A stretch of 64,000 bases of DNA, from assembly GCF_902497745.1 (NCBI RefSeq), contig NZ_CABVHJ010000007.1, positions 2,501 through 66,500 on the forward strand. Direction: 5' to 3'. The stretch is from Pseudomonas fluorescens. Lineage in GTDB: Bacteria; Pseudomonadota; Gammaproteobacteria; Pseudomonadales; Pseudomonadaceae. The notes below the pieces were generated by a model. The model worked only from the letters and a program-made list of their open reading frames with translations, was not told the DNA's origin and searched no databases. The position numbers and the translations under genes were made by a program. This document shows, in pieces, positions 20,535 through 30,974 of this stretch (the first letter of the stretch is position 1; each line of letters begins with the position of its first letter).

Positions 20535-21431
20535 ATGACTGCCAAAACATCCCCCGCCTACATCGGGCGCTTCGCCCCGACCCCCAGTGGCCACCTGCAC
20601 TTCGGCTCGCTGGTTGCCGCCCTCGCCTCCTACCTCGACGCCCGTTCGGTCGGCGGTCGCTGGCTGGTGCGCATGGAAGATCTCGATCCGCCCCGCGAAG
20701 AACCCGGTGCGCAAACGGCGATCCTCAAGGCGCTGGAAAGCTACGGCTTTGAATGGGACGGCGAGATGGTGCGCCAGAGTGATCGGCACGATGCCTACGC
20801 CGAAGTGCTCAATAGTCTGTTCAATCACGGTCTCGCTTACGCCTGCACCTGTTCGCGTAAACAGCTCGAACCTTACAACGGCATCTATCCGGGCCTGTGC
20901 CGCAATGCCGGCCACGACCAGCAGGACGCGGCCATCCGCCTGCGTGTGCCTGAACTGGAATATCACTTCATCGACCGCGTGCAGGGCGAGTACCGCCAGC
21001 ATCTGGGTCGCGACGTCGGCGATTTCGTGATCCGTCGCCGCGACGGCCTCTACGCCTACCAATTGGCCGTGGTGCTCGACGATGCCTGGCAAGGCATCAC
21101 TGACATCGTGCGTGGCGCCGACCTGCTCGACTCGACCCCGCGTCAACTCTATCTGCAAGAACTGCTCGGCCTGCGTCAACCACGCTACCTGCACCTGCCG
21201 CTGATCATCCAGCCGGACGGCAACAAGCTAGGCAAGTCCTACCGGTCGCCGCCGCTGCAGGCTGATCAAGCCACGTCGTTGCTGTTGCGGGCCCTGCGCG
21301 CACTCGGGCAAAACCCCGGCGCCGAACTGGCCCACGCTTCGCCGCGAGAGTTACTTGAGTGGGGCAGCGCGCACTGGGATGCCAGCAAGATCCCGCGCAC
21401 ACTGACCCTGCCCGAGGCGCAACTGCTATGA
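20535..21431 (+). CDS. gluQRS: Glutamyl-Q tRNA(Asp) synthetase
   Basis: A 298-residue truncated glutamyl-tRNA synthetase paralogue that attaches glutamate to the queuosine base of tRNA-Asp. The HIGH-like motif is in HLHFGSLVAAL near residue 19 and the KMSKS equivalent is KLGKS near residue 233. The zinc site of the family is visible (ACTCSRKQ...Y...GLC). It lacks the anticodon-binding domain, as expected. The ATG at 20535 gives the normal N-terminus; a longer reading frame would run through the REP doublet. Confidence 0.95.
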   Translation: MTAKTSPAYIGRFAPTPSGHLHFGSLVAALASYLDARSVGGRWLVRMEDLDPPREEPGAQTAILKALESYGFEWDGEMVRQSDRHDAYAEVLNSLFNHGLAYACTCSRKQLEPYNGIYPGLCRNAGHDQQDAAIRLRVPELEYHFIDRVQGEYRQHLGRDVGDFVIRRRDGLYAYQLAVVLDDAWQGITDIVRGADLLDSTPRQLYLQELLGLRQPRYLHLPLIIQPDGNKLGKSYRSPPLQADQATSLLLRALRALGQNPGAELAHASPRELLEWGSAHWDASKIPRTLTLPEAQLL

Positions 21432-21508
21432 CGACACTTGCAGTCGTGCGCCCATCCGTTACCATCGCCGCACGTTTTCGGGCACGCGCATAAAAAAGAG
21501 AGGCCGGG

Positions 21509-21685
21509 ATGTACATCTATCGCTTGGTCCTGCTTTTAGTCGTGGGGATCTATCTGTTTTCCCCCGCCATCATGGATTGGTGGATCGACGCTACGGGCGC
21601 CTGGTATCGCCCCTATCTGCTCTGGCTGATCCTGATTGTCGTAACCTTCATCCTGCAGAGCCAAAAAGATGCCGATGAGCTTTAG
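21509..21685 (+). CDS. cbrX: CbrX, small membrane protein upstream of CbrA
   Basis: A 58-residue ORF with two hydrophobic segments (about 5-22 and 38-50) separated by the polar DWWIDATGAWYRP. GAGAGGC precedes the ATG at 21509. Its 3' end overlaps the cbrA start by 17 bases, so cbrA translation is probably coupled to it. A small ORF called cbrX occupies this place in other pseudomonads, which is the basis of the name. No biochemical function is evident. Confidence 0.78.
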   Translation: MYIYRLVLLLVVGIYLFSPAIMDWWIDATGAWYRPYLLWLILIVVTFILQSQKDADEL

Positions 21686-24623
21686 CCTGACCCAGATGAT
21701 CCTGGTCAGCGCCGCGTACCTGGCGGTGCTGTTCGGCGTTGCCTGGATCAGCGAACGGGGCATGATCCCGCGCGCGATCATTCGCCACCCGTTGACCTAC
21801 ACCCTGTCACTGGGGGTTTACGCCAGTGCTTGGGCGTTTTACGGCACGGTCGGCCTCGCCTATCAGTACGGCTACGGCTTTCTCTCCAGTTATCTCGGCG
21901 TGTCCGGCGCGTTTCTGCTGGCGCCGGTGTTGCTTTATCCAATTCTGAAAATCACCCGCACCTATCAGCTGTCCTCGCTGGCGGATCTGTTTGCTTTCCG
22001 CTTTCGCAGCACCTGGGCAGGCGCGCTGACCACGATTTTCATGCTGATCGGTGTGCTGCCGTTGCTGGCGCTGCAGATTCAAGCGGTGGCCGACTCCATC
22101 GGCATCCTCACCGGCGAGCCCATTCAGAGCCGCGTGGCGTTGGCGTTTTGTGCGCTGATCATCCTGTTCACGATTTTCTTCGGCTCCCGGCATATCGCCA
22201 CCCGCGAGAAGCACGAAGGCCTGGTGTTCGCGATTGCCTTTGAATCGGTAATCAAACTGGTTGCCCTCGGCGGCGTCGGTTTGTATGCGCTGTACGGCGT
22301 GTTCGACGGCCCGCAGCAACTTGAGCTGTGGCTGCTGCAAAACCAGACCGCCCTCGCCGCCCTGCACACGCCGCTGCAGGAAGGCCCGTGGCGTACGTTG
22401 TTGCTGGTATTTTTCGCCTCGGCGATCGTGATGCCGCACATGTATCACATGACCTTTACCGAAAACCTCAACCCGCGCTCACTGGTCAGTGCGAGCTGGG
22501 GTTTACCGCTGTTCCTGCTGCTGATGAGTCTGGCAGTGCCGCTGATCCTCTGGGCCGGCCTGAAACTCGGCGCGACGACCAATCCGGAATATTTCACCCT
22601 CGGCATCGGCATTGCCGCCAACAGCAAACCGCTGGCGTTACTCGCGTATGTCGGCGGCTTATCGGCAGCCAGCGGGCTGATCATTGTCACCACGCTCGCG
22701 CTGTCGGGCATGGCGTTGAACCACCTGGTGCTGCCGCTTTATCAGCCACCGGCCGAAGGCAATATCTACCGCTGGCTGAAATGGACCCGCCGCGCATTGA
22801 TCGTCGCGATCATCATGGCCGGTTTCGGTTTCTACCTGATGCTCGGCGCCGAGCAGGATCTGGCCAACCTCGGTATCGTCGCGTTTGTGGCGACCCTGCA
22901 ATTTCTTCCGGGCGTGTTGTCGGTGCTGTACTGGCCGACCGCCAACCGTCGCGGTTTTATCGCCGGTCTGCTGGCGGGGATTCTGGTCTGGGTGGTGACC
23001 ATGCTGTTGCCGCTGGTCGGCAATCTGCAGGGTTTCTACATCCCGCTGCTGAACATGATTTATGTGCTCGACGACACCAGTTGGCACATGGCGGCCATCG
23101 CCTCGCTCGCCGCCAACGTCTTGATGTTCACCCTGATCTCGCTGTTCACCAACGCCAGCCCCGAAGAAGCCAGCGCTGCCGAAGCCTGCGCGGTGGATAA
23201 CGTTCGTCGCCCGCAGCGACGTGAACTGCACGCCGCTTCGCCACAGGAATTCGCTACACAACTGGCGAAACCGTTGGGTGCCAAGGCGGCGCAGAAGGAA
23301 GTCGAACAAGCGCTGCGTGACCTCTATCTGCCATTCGACGAACGCCGCCCGTACGCCTTGCGCCGTTTGCGCGATCGCATTGAAGCCAACCTCTCCGGCC
23401 TGATGGGCCCGAGCGTGGCGCAGGACATGGTCGAAACCTTCCTGCCGTACAAGGCCGGCGGCGAAAACTATGTGACCGAAGACATCCACTTCATTGAAAG
23501 CCGCCTCGAGGATTACCACTCGCGTCTCACAGGTCTGGCTGCCGAACTCGATGCCTTGCGCCGCTATCACCGGCAGACGTTGCAGGAACTGCCGATGGGC
23601 GTCTGCTCGCTGGCCAAGGATCAAGAGATCCTGATGTGGAACAAGGCCATGGAAGAACTCACCGGGATTGCCGCGCAACGCGTGGTTGGTTCGCGTTTGA
23701 GCACCATTGGCGAGCCGTGGAAAGGCCTGCTGCAAGGCTTCATCGATCTGCCGGACGAGCATTTGCACAAACAGCATCTGGCCCTCGACGGTCAGACTCG
23801 CTGGCTGAACCTGCACAAAGCGGCAATTGATGAACCGCTCGCACCGGGTAACAGTGGTCTGGTGTTACTGGTCGAAGATTTGACCGAAACGCAGATGCTC
23901 GAAGACAAACTGGTGCACTCCGAGCGCCTGGCCAGCATTGGTCGCCTTGCCGCCGGTGTGGCCCACGAAATCGGCAACCCGATCACCGGCATCGCTTGTC
24001 TGGCGCAAAACCTGCGCGAAGAACGTGAAGACGACGGCGAACTGACGGAAATCAGCGGGCAGATTCTCGAACAGACCAAACGTGTGTCACGCATCGTGCA
24101 GTCGCTGATGAGCTTCGCCCACGCAGGCAGCCACCAGCACAGTGACGAGCCCGTTTGTCTGGCCGAAGTGGCCCAGGATGCGATTGGCCTGCTGGCGCTG
24201 AACCGACGCAATTTTGAAGTGCAGTTCTACAACCTGTGCGATCCCGATCACTGGGTCGAAGGCGATCCGCAGCGACTCGCTCAGGTCTTGATCAATCTGC
24301 TCTCCAACGCCCGCGACGCCTCGCCGCCGCATAGCGCGGTACGGGTCAAGAGCGAAGCCGGCGAACACACGGTCGATCTGATCGTCGAAGACGAAGGCAG
24401 TGGTATTCCGAAGAACATCATGGATAGATTGTTCGAACCCTTCTTCACCACCAAGGATCCTGGCGAAGGCACCGGTCTGGGCCTTGCACTGGTCTATTCC
24501 ATCGTTGAAGAGCATTATGGACAAATCACCATCGACAGCCCGGCTGATGTACAAAGCCAACGCGGCACCCGTATCCGGGTGACCTTACCGCGTCATGTCG
24601 AAGCGACGTCCGCTGTGAACTGA
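21669..24623 (+). CDS. cbrA: CbrA sensor histidine kinase with transporter domain
   Basis: A 984-residue sensor of carbon/nitrogen balance. Roughly the first 490 residues form an SLC5-type sodium/solute symporter-like domain with about 13 membrane segments, which in relatives takes up histidine. A linker and a PAS domain (about 610-740) follow. Then come the HisKA box [11 protein letters not shown] with phospho-accepting His near 765 and an ATPase domain with DEGSGIP and [10 protein letters not shown]. It phosphorylates CbrB. The start could be the ATG two codons later (21675). It is expressed with cbrX and cbrB. Confidence 0.96.
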   Translation: MPMSFSLTQMILVSAAYLAVLFGVAWISERGMIPRAIIRHPLTYTLSLGVYASAWAFYGTVGLAYQYGYGFLSSYLGVSGAFLLAPVLLYPILKITRTYQLSSLADLFAFRFRSTWAGALTTIFMLIGVLPLLALQIQAVADSIGILTGEPIQSRVALAFCALIILFTIFFGSRHIATREKHEGLVFAIAFESVIKLVALGGVGLYALYGVFDGPQQLELWLLQNQTALAALHTPLQEGPWRTLLLVFFASAIVMPHMYHMTFTENLNPRSLVSASWGLPLFLLLMSLAVPLILWAGLKLGATTNPEYFTLGIGIAANSKPLALLAYVGGLSAASGLIIVTTLALSGMALNHLVLPLYQPPAEGNIYRWLKWTRRALIVAIIMAGFGFYLMLGAEQDLANLGIVAFVATLQFLPGVLSVLYWPTANRRGFIAGLLAGILVWVVTMLLPLVGNLQGFYIPLLNMIYVLDDTSWHMAAIASLAANVLMFTLISLFTNASPEEASAAEACAVDNVRRPQRRELHAASPQEFATQLAKPLGAKAAQKEVEQALRDLYLPFDERRPYALRRLRDRIEANLSGLMGPSVAQDMVETFLPYKAGGENYVTEDIHFIESRLEDYHSRLTGLAAELDALRRYHRQTLQELPMGVCSLAKDQEILMWNKAMEELTGIAAQRVVGSRLSTIGEPWKGLLQGFIDLPDEHLHKQHLALDGQTRWLNLHKAAIDEPLAPGNSGLVLLVEDLTETQMLEDKLVHSERLASIGRLAAGVAHEIGNPITGIACLAQNLREEREDDGELTEISGQILEQTKRVSRIVQSLMSFAHAGSHQHSDEPVCLAEVAQDAIGLLALNRRNFEVQFYNLCDPDHWVEGDPQRLAQVLINLLSNARDASPPHSAVRVKSEAGEHTVDLIVEDEGSGIPKNIMDRLFEPFFTTKDPGEGTGLGLALVYSIVEEHYGQITIDSPADVQSQRGTRIRVTLPRHVEATSAVN

Positions 24624-24645
24624 GACCGTCGAGAGTATCGAATCA

Positions 24646-26082
24646 ATGCCGCACATTTTGATCGTCGAAGACGAAACAATTATCCGCTCCGCCTTGCGCC
24701 GCCTGCTGGAACGCAACCAGTATCAGGTCAGCGAAGCCGGTTCAGTGCAGGAAGCACAAGAACGCTTCACCATTCCTACGTTCGATCTGATCGTCAGCGA
24801 TCTGCGTTTGCCGGGCGCGCCGGGCACCGAGCTGATCAAGCTCGGCCAGGGCACACCGGTGCTGATCATGACCAGTTACGCCAGCCTGCGCTCGGCGGTC
24901 GACTCGATGAAGATGGGCGCGGTTGACTACATCGCCAAGCCTTTCGACCACGACGAAATGCTCCAGGCTGTCGCGCGGATCCTGCGTGATCGCCAATCGG
25001 CACCGGCTGCCGGCGAAGCGGTTGCCAGCAAACCGGCTAATGGCAGCGGCAAATCTGCCGTCGACAACAGTAACGGTGAAATCGGCATCATCGGTTCCTG
25101 CCCACCGATGCAGGATCTGTACAGCAAGATCCGCAAGGTCGCGCCGACCGATTCCAATGTGTTGATCCAGGGCGAGTCCGGCACCGGTAAAGAACTGGTG
25201 GCCCGCGCCCTGCACAACCTGTCGAAACGCGCCAAGGCACCGATGATTTCGGTGAACTGCGCGGCGATTCCGGAAAGCCTGATCGAGTCCGAACTGTTCG
25301 GCCACGAGAAAGGCGCGTTCACCGGCGCCAGCGCCGGTCGTGCCGGTCTGGTCGAAGCGGCGGACGGCGGCACGTTGTTCCTCGACGAAATCGGTGAACT
25401 GCCACTGGAAGCTCAGGCTCGCCTGCTGCGCGTGTTGCAGGAAGGCGAGATTCGCCGGGTCGGCTCGGTGCAGTCGCAGAAAGTCGATGTGCGCCTGATT
25501 GCGGCCACTCACCGGGACCTCAAGAGTCTGGCGAAAATCGGCCAGTTCCGTGAAGACCTTTATTACCGCCTGCACGTGATCGCCCTGAAATTGCCAGCCC
25601 TGCGCGAACGTGGTGCCGACGTCAACGAAATCGCCAACGCCTTCCTCGCTCGCCAAAGTGCGCGCATTAACCGTACCGACCTGAAATTTGCTGCGGATGC
25701 CGAACAGGCGATCCGGCATTATTCCTGGCCGGGTAACGTGCGCGAGTTGGAGAACGCGGTCGAGCGCGCAGTGATTCTGAGCGAAAGCCCGGAAATCTCC
25801 GCCGATCTGCTCGGCATCGACATCGAGCTGAGCGACCTGGAAGACGACGAGTTCATCGGTCTGCCGCCACAAACGGCAGGTAACGCCAGCAACAGCAGCC
25901 ATGAGCCGACCGAAGACCTGTCGCTGGAAGACTATTTCCAGCATTTCGTCCTTGAGCATCAGGACCACATGACCGAGACCGAACTGGCGCGCAAACTGGG
26001 CGTCAGCCGTAAATGTCTGTGGGAACGCCGTCAGCGTCTGGGCATTCCTCGGCGCAAGACCGGGGTCGCCAGCGAGAGCTGA
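24646..26082 (+). CDS. cbrB: CbrB sigma-54-dependent response regulator
   Basis: A 478-residue NtrC-type activator. The receiver domain has phospho-acceptor D52 (IVSDLRLPG). The AAA+ domain has Walker A GESGTGKE near 175, an intact sigma-54 contact loop GAFTGA near 223 and Walker [13 protein letters not shown]-type helix-turn-helix lies at the C-terminus ([20 protein letters not shown]). With CbrA it drives crcZ transcription and so controls catabolite repression and use of amino acids. It lies 22 bases after cbrA. Its target promoter for crcZ starts within 200 bases downstream. Confidence 0.97.
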   Translation: MPHILIVEDETIIRSALRRLLERNQYQVSEAGSVQEAQERFTIPTFDLIVSDLRLPGAPGTELIKLGQGTPVLIMTSYASLRSAVDSMKMGAVDYIAKPFDHDEMLQAVARILRDRQSAPAAGEAVASKPANGSGKSAVDNSNGEIGIIGSCPPMQDLYSKIRKVAPTDSNVLIQGESGTGKELVARALHNLSKRAKAPMISVNCAAIPESLIESELFGHEKGAFTGASAGRAGLVEAADGGTLFLDEIGELPLEAQARLLRVLQEGEIRRVGSVQSQKVDVRLIAATHRDLKSLAKIGQFREDLYYRLHVIALKLPALRERGADVNEIANAFLARQSARINRTDLKFAADAEQAIRHYSWPGNVRELENAVERAVILSESPEISADLLGIDIELSDLEDDEFIGLPPQTAGNASNSSHEPTEDLSLEDYFQHFVLEHQDHMTETELARKLGVSRKCLWERRQRLGIPRRKTGVASES

Positions 26083-26084
26083 AC

Positions 26085-26155
26085 GTTACCTGTCGAGTGT
26101 GCAGGTAACGCTTGAGGATGTGAAAAAACTGTTACCTCAGTCCTTTCACGTAACA
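26085..26155 (+). promoter_or_regulatory. CbrB-type upstream activator sites for crcZ
   Basis: TGTTAC-N14-GTAACA (26130-26135 and 26150-26155) exactly matches the palindrome described for CbrB at crcZ promoters as I remember it. A second related pair lies just upstream, GTTACCTG (26085-26092) with CAGGTAAC (26102-26109). The sites are about 125 and 180 bases before the predicted crcZ start, normal for an enhancer of sigma-54 RNA polymerase. Confidence 0.8.
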
Positions 26156-26156
26156 G

Positions 26157-26195
26157 AAGCCGGGGTTATCGGTAACGAAACCCCGGCTTTTTTTC
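26157..26195 (+). terminator. Intrinsic terminator after cbrB
   Basis: Stem AAGCCGGGGTT (26157-26167) with AACCCCGGCTT (26179-26189) and a following T-run. It lies between the activator sites and the crcZ core promoter, separating cbrB and crcZ transcription. Confidence 0.92.
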
Positions 26196-26253
26196 GCCCC
26201 GACAAAACGGTTATATCGACCTAACCCCTTGTTTTATTGGGTTTCACAAAAGT

Positions 26254-26269
26254 TGGCACGCCCCCTGCT
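26254..26269 (+). promoter_or_regulatory. Sigma-54 promoter of crcZ
   Basis: TGGCACG-CCCC-CTGCT closely matches the sigma-54 consensus TGGCACG-N4-TTGCW, with GG and GC exactly ten bases apart. The expected start is near 26280. Confidence 0.92.
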
Positions 26270-26279
26270 ATATGTTTAG

Positions 26280-26645
26280 TACAAGAACAATAACAAGCAA
26301 TGCACAAGACAATAAAAATAAGACGAATCGACTCACGCACAATAAAAACAAGACGGCGAGAGGCGCAGCTAACTGATTCTTTTGGAGAGGCGTTGTATTT
26401 GGGGCTTGCCCCACGACCAGGCCGAGAACAACAAAAACTGTCCTAAGACAGAGCCTGTACTGGTTGGATCGAGAGATCACTGCAATTCAGCGACCAAAGC
26501 AATCCGTTTGCTCTTGGCTCCCGATTGGGAGGGTCACGAAGGAAACACTTCGTGGCGAGGGCACTCAACAAAAACAAGAAGCCCGAATCAATAATAAAAA
26601 GAGCACGCAACTACTTCTTGGGGAGCTTCGGCTCCCCTTGTAGTT
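26280..26645 (+). ncRNA. crcZ: CrcZ catabolite-repression small RNA
   Basis: An RNA of about 365 nt running from the sigma-54 promoter to the hairpin near 26620. It is not coding. It contains at least six A-rich CA motifs that bind Hfq/Crc: near 26286, 26310, 26338, 26426, 26566 and 26588 (for example AACAATAACAA and CAACAAAAACAAG). CrcZ sequesters Hfq/Crc and so relieves translational repression of catabolic mRNAs when good carbon sources are absent. The position between cbrB and pcnB is that of CrcZ in all pseudomonads I know. Confidence 0.93.
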
Positions 26646-26648
26646 TCT
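26616..26648 (+). terminator. Intrinsic terminator of crcZ
   Basis: GGGGAGC (26620-26626), tetraloop TTCG, GCTCCCC (26631-26637), then TTGTAGTTT. The outer CTAC and GTAG bases extend the stem. Confidence 0.85.
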
Positions 26649-26815
26649 CCCCCCGGCAAAATCCTCCATTTTTATCGCCCGCGATGCCTGTAGCCTGCGG
26701 CTTGCAGCTCAAATCGGCGGTGTCCTACACCATCCCCCGACTAAATGCTAGAATCTGCGCCCATCATGCGGTCATTCTTTGGTATGGCCGAACATTCCTT
26801 CAAACAGTGCATCCC

Positions 26816-28219
26816 ATGCTGAAGAAGTTGTTCCAGTCATTCCGAACTCCCGTGCGTCGTACGCAACACATCCGCAGCACCCCTGAAGTGCTCAACAGCG
26901 GCCAACATTCGCTGCAGAAAACGCAATTCAGCCGCTATGCGGTGAATATCGTCGAACGCCTGCAAGGTGCCGGTTACCAGGCTTATCTGGTCGGCGGTTG
27001 CGTGCGTGACATGCTGCTGGGCATCACGCCCAAGGATTTCGACGTCGCCACCAGCGCCACGCCTGAGCAGGTCCGTGCCGAATTCCGCAATGCGCGGATC
27101 ATCGGTCGTCGCTTCAAACTGGTGCACATCCATTTCGGTCGCGAAATCATTGAAGTCGCGACTTTCCGCGCCAATCACCCGGTCAACGAAGACGACGAAG
27201 ACAGCAATCAGTCTTCGCGCAACGAGAGTGGGCGGATTTTGCGCGACAACGTCTACGGCACCTTGGAAGAAGACGCGCAACGTCGCGACTTCACCATCAA
27301 TGCCCTGTATTACGATCCGGTCAGCGAGCGCATCCTCGACTACGCCAACGGCGTACACGATATCCGCAACCACCTGATCCGCCTGATCGGCGATCCGAAA
27401 CAGCGCTATCAGGAAGACCCGGTGCGCATGCTGCGTGCCGTGCGTTTTGCCGCCAAGCTCAACTTCGGCATCGAGAAGCACACCGTGCAGCCGATCCGTG
27501 AACTGGCGCCAATGCTGCGCGAGATCCCGTCGGCGCGTCTGTTCGAAGAAGTGCTCAAACTGTTCCTTTCGGGGCACGGCGCGATCACCTTCGAAATGCT
27601 GGTCGATCTGCAACTGTTCGCCCCGCTGTTCCCGGCCAGTGCCGATGCGCTGGAACACAACCCGGAATACACCCACACGCTGATCAGCGAAGCGCTGACC
27701 AACACCGATCTGCGCATCAAGCAGAACAAACCGGTGACCCCGGCGTTCCTGTTTGCCGCGCTGTTGTGGCCAGCCCTGCCGGCCCGCGTATTGCGCCTGC
27801 AAGAACGTGGCATGCCGCCGATCCCGGCAATGCAGGAAGGCGCTCACGAACTGATCGCCGAACAATGCCAGCGCATTGCGATTCCGAAACGTTTCACCAT
27901 GCCGATCCGCGAGATCTGGGACATGCAGGAGCGTCTGCCACGCCGCAGCGGCAAACGCGCCGACCTGTTGCTGGACAACCCACGCTTCCGCGCCGGTTAC
28001 GACTTTCTGCTGCTGCGTGAAAGCGCTGGCGAGGAAACGGATGGTCTGGGCGAATGGTGGACGGACTATCAGGACGCCAACGACAGCGAACGTCGCGACA
28101 TGATCCGCGACCTCAGCGGCAAGGGTGATGACGCCAGCGGTGCGCCACGCAAACGTCGCCGCAGCAGCGGTTCCAAACGCAAACGCGCCGGCGCACCGAG
28201 CGCTTCGACCGGCGAGTAA
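26816..28219 (+). CDS. pcnB: Poly(A) polymerase I
   Basis: A 467-residue nucleotidyltransferase that adds 3' poly(A) tails to RNA and promotes decay. The class II nucleotidyltransferase signature VGGCVRDMLLG with the catalytic DFDVAT follows near residues 58-78. The C-terminus is rich in Lys/Arg (KRRRSSGSKRKRAG), typical of PcnB and likely RNA-binding. No clear ribosome-binding site precedes the ATG at 26816, a common feature of pcnB. It is followed four bases later by folK, a conserved pairing. Confidence 0.95.
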   Translation: MLKKLFQSFRTPVRRTQHIRSTPEVLNSGQHSLQKTQFSRYAVNIVERLQGAGYQAYLVGGCVRDMLLGITPKDFDVATSATPEQVRAEFRNARIIGRRFKLVHIHFGREIIEVATFRANHPVNEDDEDSNQSSRNESGRILRDNVYGTLEEDAQRRDFTINALYYDPVSERILDYANGVHDIRNHLIRLIGDPKQRYQEDPVRMLRAVRFAAKLNFGIEKHTVQPIRELAPMLREIPSARLFEEVLKLFLSGHGAITFEMLVDLQLFAPLFPASADALEHNPEYTHTLISEALTNTDLRIKQNKPVTPAFLFAALLWPALPARVLRLQERGMPPIPAMQEGAHELIAEQCQRIAIPKRFTMPIREIWDMQERLPRRSGKRADLLLDNPRFRAGYDFLLLRESAGEETDGLGEWWTDYQDANDSERRDMIRDLSGKGDDASGAPRKRRRSSGSKRKRAGAPSASTGE

Positions 28220-28223
28220 AGGC

Positions 28224-28709
28224 ATGGAACGCATCTACATCGGCATGGGCAGCAACCTCGCTGACCCGGCCGAACAATTGCGCAGCGCCGTCGAGGCGCT
28301 GGGGCAATTGCCGCAAACCACCCTCGCTGGCGTTTCTGCCTTCTATCAAAGCGACTCGTTGCTGCCGGGCCAACCGCGTTACACCAACGCAGTCGCGGCG
28401 CTGGACAGTTCACTTGCACCGCTTGAAATGCTTGATGCCTTGCAAGCTATCGAAAACGATCAGGGCCGCGAGCGTCTGGAACGCTGGGGCCCGCGCACGC
28501 TGGACCTGGACATCCTGCTGTTCGGTGATCGACTGATCGACGAGCCACGCCTGAAAGTCCCGCATTACCAGATTCAGGAACGCGCGTTCGTGCTCTATCC
28601 CCTTGCCGAACTGGCGCCGCAAGAGCTGCGTCTTGCCGACGGCCGAAACCTCCCCGACCTTCTGGCAGCCTGCCCGTTCGTCGGCTTGGAACGCCTCCCG
28701 ACAGATTGA
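28224..28709 (+). CDS. folK: 2-amino-4-hydroxy-6-hydroxymethyldihydropteridine pyrophosphokinase
   Basis: A 161-residue HPPK enzyme of folate synthesis that transfers pyrophosphate from ATP to the pterin alcohol. The fold start IYIGMGSNL and the signature ERWGPRTLDLDILLFGD (near residues 85-102) are complete. The ATG at 28224 follows pcnB by four bases, so it is cotranscribed with it; an in-frame extension into pcnB is rejected. Downstream lies a REP doublet and then panB, so the pcnB-folK-panBC order of pseudomonads is kept. Confidence 0.97.
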   Translation: MERIYIGMGSNLADPAEQLRSAVEALGQLPQTTLAGVSAFYQSDSLLPGQPRYTNAVAALDSSLAPLEMLDALQAIENDQGRERLERWGPRTLDLDILLFGDRLIDEPRLKVPHYQIQERAFVLYPLAELAPQELRLADGRNLPDLLAACPFVGLERLPTD

Positions 28710-28720
28710 TTACAATCCCC

Positions 28721-28809
28721 TGTGGGAGCGAGCCTGCTCGCGAAAGCGGTGTGTCATTCAACACTGTGTTGACTGATCCGCCGCCTTCGCGAGCAGGCTC
28801 GCTCTCACA
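28721..28809. repeat. REP doublet, family A
   Basis: Inverted pair of TGTGGGAGCGAGCCTGCTCG units. The right copy has one change (GCTCTCACA instead of GCTCCCACA). It lies between folK and panB. Confidence 0.92.
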
Positions 28810-28886
28810 TTGGTTTATTGCATACGCTGGATCTTGTCGGACAAAAACCCGCCGAATCAGCCCCGCCGCGCCGCTGAATCGCATCA

Positions 28887-28944
28887 GTAACGCCGGTAAC
28901 ACTCCCCTCGTAACAATGCGGTAACACACGCAATTGACTTCCTG
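28887..28944 (+). promoter_or_regulatory. Four GTAAC direct repeats upstream of panB
   Basis: GTAAC occurs at 28887, 28896, 28910 and 28921, three of them as GTAACA, just before a TTGACT (28934-28939) that could be a -35 element. The rest of the 297-base gap to panB (28810-29106) shows no gene. A regulator-binding role is an inference; see findings. Confidence 0.4.
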
Positions 28945-29106
28945 TTGGCTCATCACGACTATAGGCGTCCCGCTGCCGTCAACCCGGCACATACGGGCGC
29001 AATCCAGGCCTTATAAGCACGACAAAAGAGCGTGCGCCTGAGTAGATGAAGAATCACGCGCGTTACTCGCAGTAGTTTCCAGAGCGCCTGAACGAGGATT
29101 TTTTAC

Positions 29107-29907
29107 ATGCCAGCCATCACCCTGACCACGCTCCAGAGCCTCAAGCAGAAAGGTGAAAAGATCACCATGCTGACCTGCTATGACGCGACCTTCGCCCACG
29201 CCTGCAATGAGGCCGGTGTCGAAGTGCTGCTGGTGGGCGACTCCCTCGGCATGGTCCTGCAAGGTCACGACAGCACCCTGCCGGTGACCACCGCAGAAAT
29301 GGCCTACCACACTGCCTGCGTCAAACGCGGCAACACTGATGCTCTGATCCTCGCCGACCTGCCGTTCATGGCCAACGCCACCCTTGAACAAACCATGACT
29401 AACAGCGCCATGCTGATGCAGGCCGGTGCGCACATGATCAAGGTCGAAGGTCAGTTGTGGCTGGCCGAGTCGATTCGTCTGCTCGCCGAACGCGGTGTGC
29501 CGGTTTGCGCGCACATGGGCCTGACCCCGCAAGCGGTGAACATTCTTGGCGGTTATAAAGTGCAGGGACGCAACGAGAACCAGGCGCGGCAGATGCGTGC
29601 CGATGCGATCTCGCTGGAACAGGCCGGCGCGGCGATGCTGCTGCTGGAATGCGTACCGAGTGAACTGGCCGCTGAAATCAGCCAGGCAGTGAAGATTCCG
29701 GTCATCGGTATCGGTGCCGGTAACGCCACCGACGGTCAGGTTCTGGTGCTGCACGACATGCTTGGCCTGTCGATCACTGGCCGCGTGCCGAAATTCGTCA
29801 AGAACTTCATGCACGGTCAGGACAGCATCCAGTCCGCACTGAAGGCTTACGTCAACGAAGTCAAAGCCACCACGTTCCCTGGCATCGAACACGGATTCTC
29901 TGCATGA
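29107..29907 (+). CDS. panB: 3-methyl-2-oxobutanoate hydroxymethyltransferase
   Basis: A 266-residue enzyme making ketopantoate from 2-oxoisovalerate and methylene-tetrahydrofolate, the first step of pantothenate synthesis. The N-terminal [12 protein letters not shown] and the motif [19 protein letters not shown] are canonical, with conserved metal-binding Asp residues. It overlaps panC by four bases (ATGA). Its substrate comes from the valine pathway, whose ilv genes lie at the start of this window. Confidence 0.98.
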   Translation: MPAITLTTLQSLKQKGEKITMLTCYDATFAHACNEAGVEVLLVGDSLGMVLQGHDSTLPVTTAEMAYHTACVKRGNTDALILADLPFMANATLEQTMTNSAMLMQAGAHMIKVEGQLWLAESIRLLAERGVPVCAHMGLTPQAVNILGGYKVQGRNENQARQMRADAISLEQAGAAMLLLECVPSELAAEISQAVKIPVIGIGAGNATDGQVLVLHDMLGLSITGRVPKFVKNFMHGQDSIQSALKAYVNEVKATTFPGIEHGFSA

Positions 29908-30764
29908 ACACCGTTAAAACCGTACGCGAACTGCGCGCCGCCGTAGCCCGCGCCCGCAGTGAAGGCAAGCGCATCGGCTTCGTGCCGACCATGGGCAACC
30001 TGCACAGCGGTCATGTCGCGCTGATCACCAAAGCCACCCAACGCGTGGATTTCGTGGTCGCGAGCATTTTCGTCAACCCGCTGCAGTTCGGCGCCGGCGA
30101 AGACCTCGACAAGTACCCGCGCACGTTGGCAGCAGATCAGGAAAAACTCCTTGAAGCCGGTTGCTCCCTGCTGTTCGCGCCAACTGTCGAGGAAATGTAC
30201 CCCGACGGCATGGCCGGGCAGACCCGGGTCAGCGTGCCGCAATTGTCCGAAGGCCTGTGCGGCGCCAGCCGTCCGGGGCATTTCGAAGGCGTGGCGACCG
30301 TGGTCAGCAAGCTGTTCAACATGGTCCAGCCGGATCTGGCGATTTTCGGCCAGAAGGACTACCAGCAACTGGCGGTAATCCGTGCGCTGGTGCATGACCT
30401 GAACATGCCGATCCAGATCATCGGCGAGCCAACTGTTCGCGCCGCCGATGGCTTGGCGTTGTCGTCGCGCAACGGTTTCCTCAGTGAAGAACAACGTGCC
30501 GTGGCGCCGGTGGTCTATCGCTCGCTGAGCAACATTGCCGAATCGATCAAGCAAGGTGAACGGGATTTCCCGGCGCTGATCAGTGCCCAGTTGCAACAGC
30601 TGGAAGCGGCAGGCCTGCGCCCGGACTACCTGGAAATACGCCACGCCCTGACCTTGCGCCCGGCAACGACTGAAGACCGTGATCTGGTGATTCTGGTGGC
30701 GGCGTTCCTCGGCACTACGCGGTTGATCGATAACCTGCACCTGAATCTCGACACCCCCGCTTAA
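29904..30764 (+). CDS. panC: Pantothenate synthetase
   Basis: A 286-residue ATP-dependent ligase joining pantoate and beta-alanine. The nucleotide-binding motif [12 protein letters not shown] (residues about 30-41) and the pantoate-binding FVNPLQF are visible, as is FGQKDYQQL. It is translationally coupled to panB. A REP doublet separates it from panD, which makes the beta-alanine it uses. Confidence 0.98.
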   Translation: MNTVKTVRELRAAVARARSEGKRIGFVPTMGNLHSGHVALITKATQRVDFVVASIFVNPLQFGAGEDLDKYPRTLAADQEKLLEAGCSLLFAPTVEEMYPDGMAGQTRVSVPQLSEGLCGASRPGHFEGVATVVSKLFNMVQPDLAIFGQKDYQQLAVIRALVHDLNMPIQIIGEPTVRAADGLALSSRNGFLSEEQRAVAPVVYRSLSNIAESIKQGERDFPALISAQLQQLEAAGLRPDYLEIRHALTLRPATTEDRDLVILVAAFLGTTRLIDNLHLNLDTPA

Positions 30765-30782
30765 AAACATCGCAATACCTCC

Positions 30783-30872
30783 TGTGGGAGCGAGCCTGCT
30801 CGCGAAGGCGGTGTGTCATTCAGCACAAATGTTGACTGACACACCGCCTTCGCGAGCAGGCTCGCTCCCACA
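30783..30872. repeat. REP doublet, family A, inside the pan cluster
   Basis: Inverted pair of TGTGGGAGCGAGCCTGCTCG units, 18 bases after panC and about 100 bases before panD. Confidence 0.93.
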
Positions 30873-30974
30873 GTGGTTTTCGGTGTTATGAAAATTGCAT
30901 TTCACGCCATATTGCCGCTCCCAAAGCCTTCGGGCACACTGCCCGCCGTTCGATTCCAACCCGGGAAAACCCTC

